Source: Nepenthes gracilis
Lineage: Eukaryota > Streptophyta > Magnoliopsida > Caryophyllales > Nepenthaceae
Direction: 5' to 3'
Assembly: GCA_033239525.1 (NCBI GenBank)
Contig: BSYO01000026.1
Coordinates: 7,612,371-7,676,370, forward strand
DNA length: 64,000 nucleotides
Positions 1 through 9,839 of this stretch are shown here, piece after piece (positions within the stretch are counted from its first letter, which is position 1; each line of letters starts with the position of its first letter). A model generated the notes under the pieces. That model worked only from the letters and a program-made list of their open reading frames with translations, searched no databases and was not told where the DNA came from. The position numbers were made by a program, and so were the translations under genes.

Positions 1-1677
1 ATTACCAATGTGGTAGCGAATCTTGGAATGAAGAATAGGACGGAGTTTCATTAGTTTTCTCCAACTCTAGGGAGTTGAATCCCGGATTTTTATAGTCCAG
101 ATGTACCTATCTTTGATGCGATAATTATAACACCAAGAAACCCAAATAGAGGTTGGGTCCTTTTTGATGATCCTCCAAAGATGGCGACACAATAAGGCTT
201 TATTAGATGCGACAATATTTTTAAGCCCAATCCACCTTCCTCTTTAGACGTGCAAACATCTTACCAGGCAACCATAGCAGAATAATTCCCTTCAATGGAA
301 CCAATCCACAAAAAGCGGCGGATGGACTTATCTATACTCTTCATTACTGCTTTTGGAATGATGAATATAGAGGCCCAGTAATTGTGGATTGTCGAAAGGA
401 TGGATGAAATAAGCTAAAGCCGCCCACCAAAAGAAAGCCGTCTTTTTGTCCACGAGGAAATTCTCTACTGAACTTTATCAAGGAGAGGTTTGTAGTTTGA
501 GAAGGATAGTTTAGTGGTGATGAGGGGGACACCCAAATAGTGAACTGGGAGTTTCCCTCTTTTGCACCCGAGATTGCCCTGAATAAAGAGATTGGAGTCC
601 TCATTCCCCGACCGGATGAAAAGCTCACTTTTATCAAGATTTAAAGAAAGCCCCGATAGATTTTCGAATTCAATGAGGCAATCATGTAAAATCTCAATAG
701 ACTTAATGTCAGCTTTGGAAAAAAGGAGGATGTCGTCCGCAAAACCAAGCATCACTGTTCTTGATTTCTCACAACGCCAGTGATATTGAAAGTCAGGATT
801 ATGCCTGGCTTTGAATTCCAGAATTCCATTTAGAACCTCCATCGCCAGAACAAAGAGATAAGGCGATAGAGGATCCCCCTGTCTAAGACCCTTAGCACCA
901 TGGAAGAAACCAACAGACTCACCATTCAAATTGAAAGAGAACGAAGTTGTGGTAATGCATTCACGAATCCATATCATCATTAGAGGAGGAAAACCCATCA
1001 GTTTGAGAACTGCCATCAGAAAATCCTAATGAGTGGAGTCATAAGCCTTTATCAGATCCACCTTCATAGCACAACGCGGGACTCCCCTGTTCAAGTGATG
1101 TTTATGAAGTAATTCCTAAGCCAGAAGAATATTATCACCAATGTTTCTACCAGCAGCGAAAGCTGTTTGGCTTTTGTCAACTAAGAAAGGCAATGTAGGC
1201 TGAAGACGGGCAACAATAATCTTTGAGATGATCTTGTATAAGACATTGCAACAGGATATGGGACGAAAGTCAGAAACCTTTGTGGGGGACTTGACCTTTG
1301 GAATTAAGCTTAACTTTGTTGCATTAATCTGTTTTAGGAGCTTTCCATGCATAAAAACGTCTTGGATAGTTGCAACAATCGAGGGACCCACGACATTCCA
1401 GGCTGTTTTAAAAAATTTAGCAGAGAAACCATCCGGGCTCGAAGATTTGCAGTCATCAATCGAGAATAGAAACTGGCGGATCTCCTCAGCTGAAATTGGG
1501 CAACAGAGACCAGGATGGAGGTGTTCAGGGATAGAGTGGAGGATAAATGGCCAGAGTCTATCCTTGTGAAAACAAACATTCAATCTGCCTTGACTCAGGA
1601 GGCGAGTAAAGTGGTTAATGAAGAGCTGTTGAACTTCCTCTAAGCTGCTTGTGGACGAGCCATCCTCTTTTTTTTTT
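1..1677 (-). pseudogene. L1-like LINE ORF2, reverse transcriptase and connection region (fragment)
   Basis: Read leftwards, the translation gives a plant L1-type RT. It has SPDGFSAKFFKTAW, then KVSDFRPISCC, then GLRQGDPLSPYLFVLAMEVL. The catalytic FADD box lies at 732-743. Further left comes the connection segment, with GGLGLKNIVASNKALL near 200. The protein would copy LINE RNA at a nicked target. The frame is broken: the RT lies in two blocks, 1116-1677 and 465-1016, with a stop between them, and the part left of about 464 is in yet other frames. The fragment runs off the window edge, so the zinc-binding C-terminus is not seen. Its upstream half (endonuclease and linker) continues at 4290-5028, beyond a 2.6-kb LINE insertion. 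It is not functional. Confidence 0.93.
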
Positions 1678-1829
1678 GGTAAGTAATTAATTGTATTAAA
1701 ATTTAGATAATAAGGTACAGAAATTATATTCTTTGCCAAGTGTTTTGCCTACTTAGGAAAAGAAAACATAGAAACAGGGAAGTCCCCAAAGACCCTGACA
1801 AAAGTCATAATAAAAAATTACAATAATAT

Positions 1830-1977
1830 CCGATCACTTGACATGCCATGTCAGCAAGTCCAAATCGGCACTTGACATGCCATGTCAGCAAAGCCAAACT
1901 AGCCACAAAGCCAAACCGGCCTCAAGTCCAAGTCGGCAAACTCAAGACCAAATCGGCAATTGACATGCCAAGTCAGC
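1830..1977. repeat. AATCGGC-type tandem repeat, left part
   Basis: Degenerate repeats of a roughly 40-50 bp unit are built around AAATCGGCAATTGACATGCC and AGTCAGCAAAGCCAAACCGG-like words. The array continues at 3488-3940. The two parts were one array before the LINE at 1978-3487 inserted, as its perfect 15-bp target duplication shows. No coding function is visible. Confidence 0.7.
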
Positions 1978-3487
1978 TTTTTTTTTTTTGGGTAAGTGTG
2001 TATTTTGGATTTATGGGAGAAAAAAATTACAAAGCACAATGTTATAACTCCAAGTTTTTTGACTTGGAGTTAGAACAAAAAACGCTAGGGCATACCCCGA
2101 GCGACAAGTACATCAGATAAAACTACAAAAAACCTCTAAGAGGAGCAATAAACAAAATAAAGAAAATGAACGAGTCATTTTACATGAGCATGCTACCAAC
2201 AACCCAAATGCATCCCAAAATACAAGTAGGAGGCAAATCGGCAGGGCCAGCAGCATCCAAAAATTCCTACATCAGGCTCAGCATCAATCACACAGGGCAA
2301 CCAGCAGCAAGACGGCACGTACTACCGAACAGCAATATTGGCCAACAACAATTCCGGTTCGAGCAGCAGGGCAGAAACCCAGGGAAGCAGAAGACAAAAC
2401 CTTCAACTGCCATTCCATCATCAGTGCCAAATCTAATTGGCACAGCAGGGGGCATGGAGCATTTTGCCAACAGTCACATGCACGCAGCAGGCTGTGAAGG
2501 TCATCAAGTCAGTAGGAATAGCACCCACAAACTGCCAAAGAAAACCATACCACAACATCACGAGCTCATCGGCAGCTCTCTCAAAGCATGAAAGCCCCAC
2601 AAACCGAGCTACTAAAAGTAGCGGATCAACCAATATTTAAACCAAGACAAATTTAGCCAGAGCATCCAAATATCGATCTGATCGGCAGACTGTACCACAA
2701 CTCCCGAAATCCAAGAGAGGCGCTAACAGCAGAGGCTGTTGAATCGCCAGCTTGAGCATCATTACAAAATACACTACTGCAAGCAAGAACCGGATCTTGA
2801 AGAAGGGGTCAACTCCATCAAGGCTTTGCCATTTCAGCTCCAAGAAATACATCATTATCGCACTCAAAATTGGGCTCAAAGAAGAAGACCCGGATGAGCC
2901 AATGGTCCACCATTAGCACAAAGCCACCACGAGAAGCCTTAGCAAGGGTAGAGATGAATTGACATCCACAAATCCACAACAATTGCCCACTGCCCCAATT
3001 GTGCTTCCAACAGGCGAGCAGATGCAGAACAAATTAGCCACTTCAACCAATAGCAGTCAAGAGACTTCAAAACAAGCGAAGGCCACCACCAACACAAAAG
3101 GACAGATTTCACCACCAGAAGCGACCTTCAACATCCATTGGTCAGCAGTGAGCAACAACTACATGCATCAACACGAAAACATGGATTGAACCGGGGCCAT
3201 TCAGCACACAACAAACCGTTGGGCATCATTACAGCCCCACAACGGCTATTAAACAGCAAAGACAAAGATCTACCACCCCAATCGAGCTCTCCTGTCAAAG
3301 ACACCAATTATGGCAGCAGAACCATGGCAAACTAGTGGAGCAAAGCGGCAGATACACAGTAATATCAGCAATTGTAATGGGGCATATAGGAGCAGCACCA
3401 TCCACTCACAACTGCCCACACCAGAATCGCTCCTGGCCAGCATTCAGTCAAGAGGAAATGCATCTGGTAAGCATTCCATTAATTACT
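1978..3487 (-). mobile_element. 1.5-kb 5'-truncated LINE copy with perfect target duplication
   Basis: The T run at 1978-1989 and GGGTAAGTGTG mark its 3' end. The CTCCAAGT/ACTTGGAG hairpin lies at about 2050-2073, and TAGGGCATACCCCGAG follows at 2087-2102. The flanking duplication ACATGCCAAGTCAGC (1963-1977 and 3488-3502) is exact over 15 bp. The interior is the non-coding CAGCAGCATC-rich section typical of this family, and no ORF1 or ORF2 is left. Small ORFs inside are chance ORFs. Confidence 0.85.
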
Positions 3488-3940
3488 ACATGCCAAGTCA
3501 GCAAAGCCAAACCGGCCACAATTCGAAATCGGCGATTGAAACACAAGTCCAAATCGGCACTTGACATGCCATATCAGCAAAGCCAAACTGGCCTCAAAGC
3601 CAAACCGGCCACAAGTCCAAATCGGCAACCTCAATTCCAAATCGGCAATTGACATGCCAAGTCAGCAAATCCAAACCGGCCTCCAGTCGAAATCGGCAAT
3701 TGTCAGGCCATCTAAATCGGCCTTCCAAATCGGCCCACATGCATGAAATCGAAATCGGCCTCATTGCAGGATAAACATCAAAGCTGCCATAGGCATGAAA
3801 TCGGCCTACCCAAGCATGAGACAAAATCGGCCCTTACGCATGAAATCGACCTTCCCTGAAGCATGATTCAAAAACGGCCTTACAAATGAATCTAAATCGG
3901 CCTACCCATGAAAACGAAACCGGCCCCTTTGCATGAATTT
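3488..3940. repeat. AATCGGC-type tandem repeat, right part
   Basis: This is the continuation of the array at 1830-1977. Roughly ten degenerate units contain AATCGGC or AATCGGCC, with spacers that become more irregular toward the right (GCATGAAATCGGCCTACCC-like). It ends at a T-rich run at about 3938-3950, next to an ORF1 tail read on the minus strand. Confidence 0.7.
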
Positions 3941-3947
3941 TTTTTTC

Positions 3948-4160
3948 TTATTCGACCACCATGATCCAACATACCAATCTGGCCTTCAGGCGTCTAACGC
4001 TCGGAATTTGAGCCGAGGAAGACTTAGAGTTCTTGGGGGTAGCTTTACGCTTCCTCCTTGATTTAGCTTGAATCCATGAACCTTCCTTCTCCTTTTTTTT
4101 GGTAAGTAATGAACCTTCCTTCTCCATTCTATCGAGATTGTGAACCTTCTCCACAACGCA
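3948..4160 (-). pseudogene. LINE ORF1 C-terminal tail
   Basis: The minus-strand translation contains SWIQAKSRRKRKATPKNSKS. The same basic tail closes ORF1 elsewhere in the window: SWQPVKSRRKQKSASKKS ending at 11727, SWKRVKSRKQRKAASLKS near 23720, and SWKPARSRKKKKSTKSKA near 29500. In L1-type ORF1 a lysine/arginine-rich tail is expected to bind RNA. Only the tail is present, and it is interrupted by the 16-bp insertion at 4093-4108. Confidence 0.7.
4093..4108 (-). mobile_element. 16-bp micro-insertion of the LINE 3' terminus
   Basis: The inserted DNA is eight T followed by GGTAAGTA. It lies between two exact 17-bp copies of ATGAACCTTCCTTCTCC (4076-4092 and 4109-4125). In element sense this is TACTTACC plus A8, exactly the end of the LINE family found throughout the window. 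It therefore looks like a target-primed insertion that copied poly(A) and only 8 nt of element. Confidence 0.88.
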
Positions 4161-4289
4161 ACGAGCAATCAGTAGTTGTGAACGTTTTGAGCTATCTAAA
4201 GTCTAGAGGCCCGTCACTAATCCATCTAGATCGCTATATAGGCCAGAAAGAAAATCCGAATTCCAATTTAGCAGGACGCTTAGAAAATC

Positions 4290-5028
4290 AAATATAATCT
4301 GCTTTTATTAAGGAAAGGATCTTATTTTTGTTACGATTACCAGCAATAGAGCGAAAAAAATATTTCGAGCACTGATCACCTTCTTTGAGCCATCTTATTT
4401 TCGCATTTTGCTACAGGAAATCCAGTTCCTATCTCAGGGCGTTACGATAAGCAGCTTTATAATACTCTTCTTCATTAGCACTAGGACGAAGAGTGGGGAG
4501 GATACCAGCCATCTGAAAGTCCTTAAGGGCCTTTCGCGTTCTGGACACTTCTTCAGAGACGTCACCAATGCTACGATTTAAGTCCTTAATCCTCCTCTTG
4601 ACCAACCGCAATTTAGGCACAATCTAGAACATAGGGACCCCCTGAACACTACACTGCTAACTCTGTTGAACAATGAAATTAAAAAAAGGATGTTGGGTGA
4701 TGAAGTTATTAAACCGAAAACAGTCAGATTTTGGATGACACCTGTTTAGCGGGGACAAAATGCAAGGAGAGTGATCAGAGAGCTTGGGTGGGGGAAAGGA
4801 GGCTTTGTAGTGGAGCTCCATAAGCCAAGGTCCATTAACAATCACTCTATCCAGCTTACGGTATACCCACGAACCTAACTCTCTGCCATCATTCCAGGTA
4901 AAGAAAGCCCCATCATAAGACAGGTCCTGCAGATCACAGTCGATGAGACATTTATCTAAGGCCATGGAACTATTACCATACCAGCTACCACCCGGATTCT
5001 CAGAAGGCTCTCTAATGGCGTTAAAGTC
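4290..5028 (-). pseudogene. L1-like LINE ORF2, endonuclease C-terminal part and linker
   Basis: Reading leftward gives DFNAIREPSENPGGSW, then DLSYDGAFFTWNDG, then WVYRKLDRVIVNGPW and LSDHSPC. These are the closing motifs of an exonuclease-endonuclease-phosphatase (EEP) domain, including the SDH box. The linker helices follow at 4429-4620, and then KIRWLKEGDQCSKYFFRS near 4340-4390. Together with 1-1677 this is one broken ORF2. It is cut at 5028, inside the conserved DFN box, by the LINE whose 3' end starts at 5029. The upstream part of the endonuclease was not found in this window. Confidence 0.88.
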
Positions 5029-5180
5029 TTTTTTTTTTGGTAAGTAATTAAGATTAGATTAAATTAAAGTAAAATATACAAAACTCTATTCTAACTCTAA
5101 GTGTTTTGCCGACTTAGAGTTAAAATAAAGCCGCTAGGGCATACCCCGAGCACACCGTGAAAGAAAACATGGAATAAAAA
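5029..5180 (-). mobile_element. LINE 3' end inserted in ORF2
   Basis: The T10 run at 5029-5038 plus GGTAAGTAAT mark the end. The stem ATTCTAACTCTAAGT (5088-5102) pairs with ACTTAGAGTTAAAAT (5112-5126) around the loop GTTTTGCCG. Here the stem core is CTAAGT/ACTTAG, a compensatory variant of the usual CCAAGT/ACTTGG. GCTAGGGCATACCCCGAGC lies at 5133-5151. The left end of the element is not resolved and may extend beyond 5180. Confidence 0.82.
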
Positions 5181-5329
5181 ATGAAAGGCAGGTATATAAA
5201 GAAGAAAAACACATGGCCAATCCATCAATCTTCAAGCCCAACAGACGCCTCAGTACTGAAGACTACACCAGTGCACTCTTCCAGCCTCTACGTCACAATC
5301 ACAGACAGGCTACCCAAAACCGGGAACGT

Positions 5330-5800
5330 CGGACAATCCGACAGCCTCAACCGGGCTAAGCAAAGGTAACGATCCAGCCTCTAGTCTCAGCGAGAAATAG
5401 CAAACCGGAAGAGAAACAATCTATTTCTATAACGTGAGAGAATGACCGGTGTATCCTACCAGGCCAGTAGTCCACGTCAGCCAGCTTGCTGCCACACCGC
5501 CTATGCGAATCCGCCGGAATGAGCATACCCCGTCGGTTCAAGCTGGCGGCAAAACACTATTTCGTCTAGCCAGCAAGGATCCGAACCAGGAAATGGTGAG
5601 AAATCCAACCCCATCAGCGACCACATAACTGTCACGCCAAATTCGCTATGAATGCACGCCAAAGTTCAGAGCGTTTATAGCCACGTTAGCCCTTAGAGAC
5701 AGCATAGAGACGTGGGCTAAAAGGCAAACCAGAGGACAACAACCAAGTCTATAAGTAGACCGGTTAAAAATTTTTATTTTTATTTTTATTTGTATTTTTT
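5330..5800 (+). repeat. Uncharacterised dispersed repeat, copy 1, TTTTTA-rich tail
   Basis: It shares blocks with 5816-6127 and 25355-25826: GGTTCAAGCTGGCGGC (5534), CACGCCAAAGTTCAG (5653), CCACGTTAGCCC, and a terminal GACCGGTT followed by a TTTTTA-type simple tail (5766-5810). The repeated end point plus a simple tail suggests a retroposon. I see no convincing pol III A box, so I do not call it a SINE. Confidence 0.5.
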
Positions 5801-5815
5801 TTATTTTTTTATAAC

Positions 5816-6127
5816 AGACAGCAATCAGCAATTCCAAACCAGATACAACACCAAACCAACTTAAAGGTTGATACCGGGCAAAAACCACCCGACTATAATG
5901 CACTACGGGCAAAAGATCGCGAAGTTGAGTAACGGGCAAGATCTTCCACACCGGTCCAAGCTGGTGGCCAAATAGGGAACGCCAAAGACGGATTGGTGGC
6001 ACGCCTTAGATCAAAGCACAACCACCCACGTCAGCCCATTGTGATAGCACAGTTGAGCGCCAACGCGAAAAGCAGAGATAAGCTAACCGGTCAACAAGTT
6101 GACCGGACCATTTTATTTATTTATTTA
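5816..6127 (+). repeat. Uncharacterised dispersed repeat, copy 2
   Basis: It follows copy 1 directly, head to tail. Shared blocks are CACACCGGTCCAAGCTGGTGG (5949 on), GCCAAAGACGGATTGGTGGC (5983), CCACGTCAGCCC and a terminal GACCGGACCATTTTA with a TTTA simple tail (6110-6127). Its end abuts the 5'-like LINE duplication. Confidence 0.5.
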
Positions 6128-6823
6128 TTGTCGTCACGGCAAGTTTCATCCTCTTGAGGCTCGATAGCTCTCTCTGGATCGTTTCTTTCTTCTTCTCGGT
6201 TCGCCCCCTTGGCAGTGCGCTAAGATTATGGTTGGGATTTTGGTGCTCCAAGCTTTTCGAATTCGAAATCGGCTGCTTCCAAGCATTGGCTTCTCTGCTC
6301 CTCGGCGTCGCCGACCATGGCCGGCCTCCTCGGGGCTCCACCTGGTCCTCCCCAAGCATCCGTTTCACCTCTATTGTCCGTTCCTCCTTCATCGCAGGGT
6401 TCTTTGAAGCTTCTGATGGTTTGAGCGTGATGTAGCTCTTGTCTAGAGAGAGAAGCTCTGGCTTCTCTCTAGGTGCGTTTCAAATTTCAAATTTAAAATG
6501 CGTGTGGTTCTCAGCCGATTATTGTCGTCGCCGGCAAGTTTTAACCTCTGAGGCCTCGATAGCTCTCTCTGGATCGTTTCTTTCTTCTTTTCGGTTCGCC
6601 CCTTTGGCAGTGCGCTCCGATTATGGTTAGGTATTTGGTGCTCCAGGCTTTTTTGAATTTGAAATCGGCTGCTTCCAAGCGTTGGCTTCTCTACTCCTCA
6701 GCATCGTCGGCCATGGCCAGCCTCCTCGCGGCTCCTCCTGACCCTCTCCAGGCATCCGCCTCACCTCTATTGCCCATTCCTCCTTCATCGTAGGTTTCTT
6801 TAAAGCATCTAATGGTTCGAGCC
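6127..6823 (+). repeat. 394-bp-period tandem duplication of a LINE 5' region
   Basis: The block 6127-6427 (ATTGTCGTC through CTGATGGTTTGAGC) recurs at 6521-6823, offset by 394-395 bp. The two differ by scattered substitutions. Each unit carries TCGATAGCTCTCTCTGGATC, a TTCGAAATCGG-type block, and an ATG in GACCATGGCCGG (6317) or GGCCATGGCC (6711-6713). The ATG opens a short alanine/proline-rich reading frame like the ORF1 start of other copies. The spacer holds the family 5' signature, CTTCTCTCTAG then AAATTTCAAATTTAAAAT (6469-6499). Doubling of a 5' region resembles the promoter monomers of some L1 families, but promoter activity is inference. Confidence 0.72.
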
Positions 6824-7855
6824 CCTGTTCCCGAACTCACTCTGGCTTCCCATCTTTCCCAGCTCCTCGTCTCCCTTTCGCTGTTGAGGTTACTTCCTTT
6901 GGTCACCTAGTTGCTCAGTCGTGCGTCACTTTCCTTGATGGGGAATGTGCTGATTCGACCGTACCCTGGTTTTGCTGCAGCATCTAGTTTGATATCCGTG
7001 GATTTGCCGGCAGCGACCCCTTCTTCCCGGTCCGACATAGTCCAGATTAGAGCTTGCTGTTTGCTACAGATTTGAAATTTGGCAATTCAGTTCTTGTATT
7101 CTGTCGATTTCTGTCTGTGGATATGTTTGTGATTGAGAGCATGTGCTTCTTAGTAATGTTGTTGATTTGTTGGGTGTGAGTGAGATTTTGGGCTAATCTG
7201 CCATGCCCGGGTAAGGTGGAGGGTGAGCTCTCCATGTTCTTGGATTGTAGTGGCCGGGTCACTTCTGCTGAGAGCTTCGGGCTGGAAAAAACCGAAACAG
7301 CCCAAGCAGAAGCGGTCCCCTCCTTCCACTCATCATGTCTAGCGCAGCATGTTGGCTGCTCGTGCATTCTTGCCCCGGATGTAAATTGGCTGAAAAGTTT
7401 TTGCAACTAGTGTGGTTGGCTACTATCATGAAGATATTGTAGCATTGACTACAATTGTTGTTCCCTCTTTGTTTACTGAGGAGCAAGGCTCTGTTGTTAA
7501 GGTGTGGAGTTGTCGTAGGGATGCAGCTTCGGGCTGATTTTGAGGTTGTAGTGCTTCTGCTGCTGTCATGAAGATGCTGAAGCATAGCATTCCCTTGTTG
7601 CCTCCCTCACTTATATCTTTACACTTAGCTGTCGGTTGCATATTGCCTTATGTGTGTATGTTGTGATGATCATTTATGACTACTGTGTGCAAGCCTCCCG
7701 TGAGGTTTACTTCCCTTCACTGACTGAGGTGCATGCCTCTATTGCTGTGTGCCGTGGAGCAACTGCTGGTTTGCAGCTGACATGTGCTGCTATTCTCCTC
7801 TTTTGCTAAGTCTTGGCAGTGAGCTACCAATATTCAAAGACGAGCGGGGCTCCAC
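6824..7855 (+). mobile_element. LINE interior, non-coding
   Basis: This plus-strand sequence has GCTGCTG/GATGCTG-rich words of the same flavour as the post-ORF1 interior of the copies at 9752-15486. It contains no ORF with recognisable motifs. It joins the duplicated 5' region to an ORF2 C-terminus at 7856. Whether this is one element or two fused fragments cannot be told, because no target duplication was found. Confidence 0.45.
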
Positions 7856-8346
7856 TGGCCTTACCCCGAGTGGACCCAAAACATCTCTTGGGCTGCTCAA
7901 AGATGGAAAGGGAAAAGTGTCTTGGCCCTTTCCAAGCGTCTCTCTCTAGTGGCCACGGTGTACTTCATTTGGAGGGAATGCAACAATTGCATCTTTCAAA
8001 AATCCCCCCCTCTAGACACTTCCCATGTTTTTTCCCTAATTTTCAATATCGTTCGGAATAAATTGAAAACCTCCATGGGAGCTAACAGGTGTGCACCGAG
8101 GTCACACCTGATTCGATGGAACTTAAAAAAAAAAAATGAAGGCAAATCCTCTCCATTTATTTCCTTCTGGTGATGGCCTCCCCCTCGGCTGGCTACCAGC
8201 GTGGCTTATACCATCTCTTTCGGCATACCTATTTTCATTGCTTTAGGCGCTTAGCCTGTTTTCACATATGCCATGGCATGGAAATTGCCTGTTGGTTGTG
8301 GGGCTCTTGTTGTTATTTTACCAACAGTCTCCAAAAAAAAAAAAAG
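7856..8346 (+). pseudogene. LINE ORF2 C-terminus with 3' UTR and poly(A)
   Basis: One frame reads EWTQNISWAAQRWKG, then LVATVYFIWRECNNCIFQ, then IRWNL and a stop near 8172. This is the end of plant L1-type ORF2, just past the zinc-binding module. The same end appears on the minus strand near 38480-38680 (LAATVYFIWKERNSQIFQ, IHWNL). A roughly 160-nt 3' UTR rich in CTTGTTGTTATTTTACC leads to poly(A) at about 8333-8346. This tail lacks TTACTTACC, so the copy belongs to another 3'-end subfamily. The RT is missing. Confidence 0.82.
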
Positions 8347-8399
8347 AGATTTATCCGAAAATTGGCGGAAAATAGGAAATTAATATTAGTGATTATGTT

Positions 8400-8513
8400 T
8401 TTTTGATTTTCCTAGCCAGCCTTGGCTGGTTGTTTGGGCTATCTTTTCTATCGCCCTCTCCTGGTATTTTCTCACACACACACACATCCGCCCCCTACCC
8501 AAAAAAAAAAAAA
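8400..8513 (+). mobile_element. LINE 3' end with CA repeat and poly(A)
   Basis: A T-rich stretch, TTCTCACACACACACACATCC and poly(A) at about 8500-8513 make up a second LINE-type tail immediately after the previous one. A related tail in reverse (TATAAGTGCATGTGTGTGAG) lies at 35401-35420. Only the terminal ~100 bp is recognisable. Confidence 0.5.
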
Positions 8514-8737
8514 ATCAGTGCACATGTTGGTGAGAAATTACTCTGGTTACTCTAGTTCGCTGGTTTGATCAGTTGTAGGTTGCTGTTGCATATTGGGGGT
8601 TTTTCACTAGGTTGATGATGCTTCCGTTTGTATGGTGGATTAGCATATGTTGCCGATGCTATGCTTCTGGGTGAGGTTGGCTATACACATGATGAATTGT
8701 GGTGTTGTTGGGCTCTGCTCTTGATTTTACTACTCTG
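8514..8737 (+). mobile_element. Host LINE interior, left of chromovirus insertion
   Basis: Plus-strand TGTTGCCGATGCTATGCTTC-like sequence is non-coding. It is interrupted at 8737/21760 by the chromovirus-like element with CTCTG duplicated on both sides. The same kind of sequence continues at 21765. Confidence 0.5.
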
Positions 8738-8912
8738 TGATGCGGGCTTCTATGTTGTGCGAGCTGCGCCGGCATCTGGACAAGCAACAGAAGGGGAGGG
8801 GAGATTGACAGAAGGGAGAATTCGAGGAAGAGGAAGGCAGAGAGAGAAATAGAGAATTGAGAAATGATTTTCTATTCCTTTTTCGTTTCGTCATCCACCT
8901 AATAACCCACAC
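8738..8912 (-). repeat. Chromovirus-like 3' LTR, outer part
   Basis: It matches 21362-21538 of the 5' LTR almost base for base, starting TGATGCG on the plus strand and ending CCTAATAACCCACAC. The LINE tail at 8913 follows at once. The rest of this LTR lies at 17529-17728. Confidence 0.92.
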
Positions 8913-9737
8913 TTTTTTTTGGTAAGTAAGTCAATTGTATTAAAAAGAAAAAAAAGAAAAAAAATTATACAACTTATGATTTTATTCCAAGTGTTTTTCC
9001 GACTTGGAATTGAATCATAGACGCGATGGCATACGCCAATCACCCAAGGATATAACAAAAAAACCAAGTTAGCTAAAAGACAACAAATATCAAAAGAAAA
9101 CCAGCACAAACATTACATTTGGCAAGTTAGCTGTAAACGAAATCTAAGAGCTTGCTATACGCCAACGGCACCAACGAACCATTGGTCCAGCATGGGAAAA
9201 CTGCATGCTTGTACAGTTTCAGCAACAGTATCCAGCATCAGTCCATCAATTCCCATCGAGCATCCTGTTGAAGACGGCAGCATAGGATATCCAAAAAGCT
9301 TCAGCAAACACACTCTGCCCCAGCTCTTCACAGATAGAATTTCAAGAAAACAGCACTGAGATGGTGCCCACATATCAATACACACCGACTTGTACAGCGC
9401 AGGGATCCTCAACATCTCACACAGGCAGCGTGCTTCGGCATGCAGCACACAGCAATCCAGGAATTCAGCAGGGGGCCAGCTCACCCGACAGCATCAAGTA
9501 TAGCAGGCAACAGCATCATACTTCAGCAACACAGCTCCATAGAACAGATAGCATGCTAAATGCCATGGGCAGCAGAGATCCCTGCTTCAGCATGAGAATG
9601 CAGACAGTCCAACTCTAAATGTTTCAGCATCCCAGCCCACAACCACACCATCAATGACAACTCTAAATCCCGCAAGGGTTTCTGGGTTATGGGGCCGCGA
9701 GTGCGGTGGGGCCATTACTATAAAAAGCTTACCCTTA
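8913..9737 (-). mobile_element. LINE copy in the LTR, 3' part
   Basis: T8 at 8913-8920 plus GGTAAGTAAGTC. The long hairpin has arms TATGATTTTATTCCAAGT and ACTTGGAATTGAATCATA with loop GTTTTTCCG. CAGCATC-rich non-coding interior follows. The copy is split by element 1 (9752-15486), whose 14-bp target duplication is ACATAGGCTTCAGA. It resumes at 15501 and reaches about 17222, so it was roughly 2.5 kb before that insertion. Confidence 0.75.
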
Positions 9738-9839
9738 ACATAGGCTTCAGAATGGGCAAACTTGTGCGGAGTTTAGCTTCTCTCTAGAAATTCAAATTCG
9801 TGCGGCCTTTGGGTTTGCGTCTTCTGGGTGCCGCCGGCC

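Larger units (their letters stand above)
1678..4285 (-). mobile_element. LINE copy inserted into ORF2, with AATCGGC array in its 3' region
   Basis: The element's 3' end is the T10 run at 1678-1687 followed by GGTAAGTAA, the antisense of the window's common LINE tail. The hairpin CAAGT/ACTTA follows at 1732-1752. Reading leftward from the right end, there is an ORF1 C-terminal tail (3960-4160), then an array of GCCGATTT-type repeats, then the tail. The insertion separates two adjacent parts of one ORF2: KEGDQCSKYFF near 4380 and GSSTSSLEEVQQLF near 1650. I could not find a target duplication, so the right boundary is approximate. Two later insertions sit inside it, at 1978-3487 and 4093-4108. 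Confidence 0.65.

Noticed and set aside
5577..5588. Pol III B box (reverse of GGTTCGGATCC) in the unknown repeat, making it a SINE
   Set aside because: No A box at a proper distance and the box is absent from the other two copies.
9155..9618. ORFs on both strands (109 and 85 codons) with cysteine or histidine runs
   Set aside because: They lie in the CAGCATC-rich LINE interior, where stops are rare by composition. No motif.
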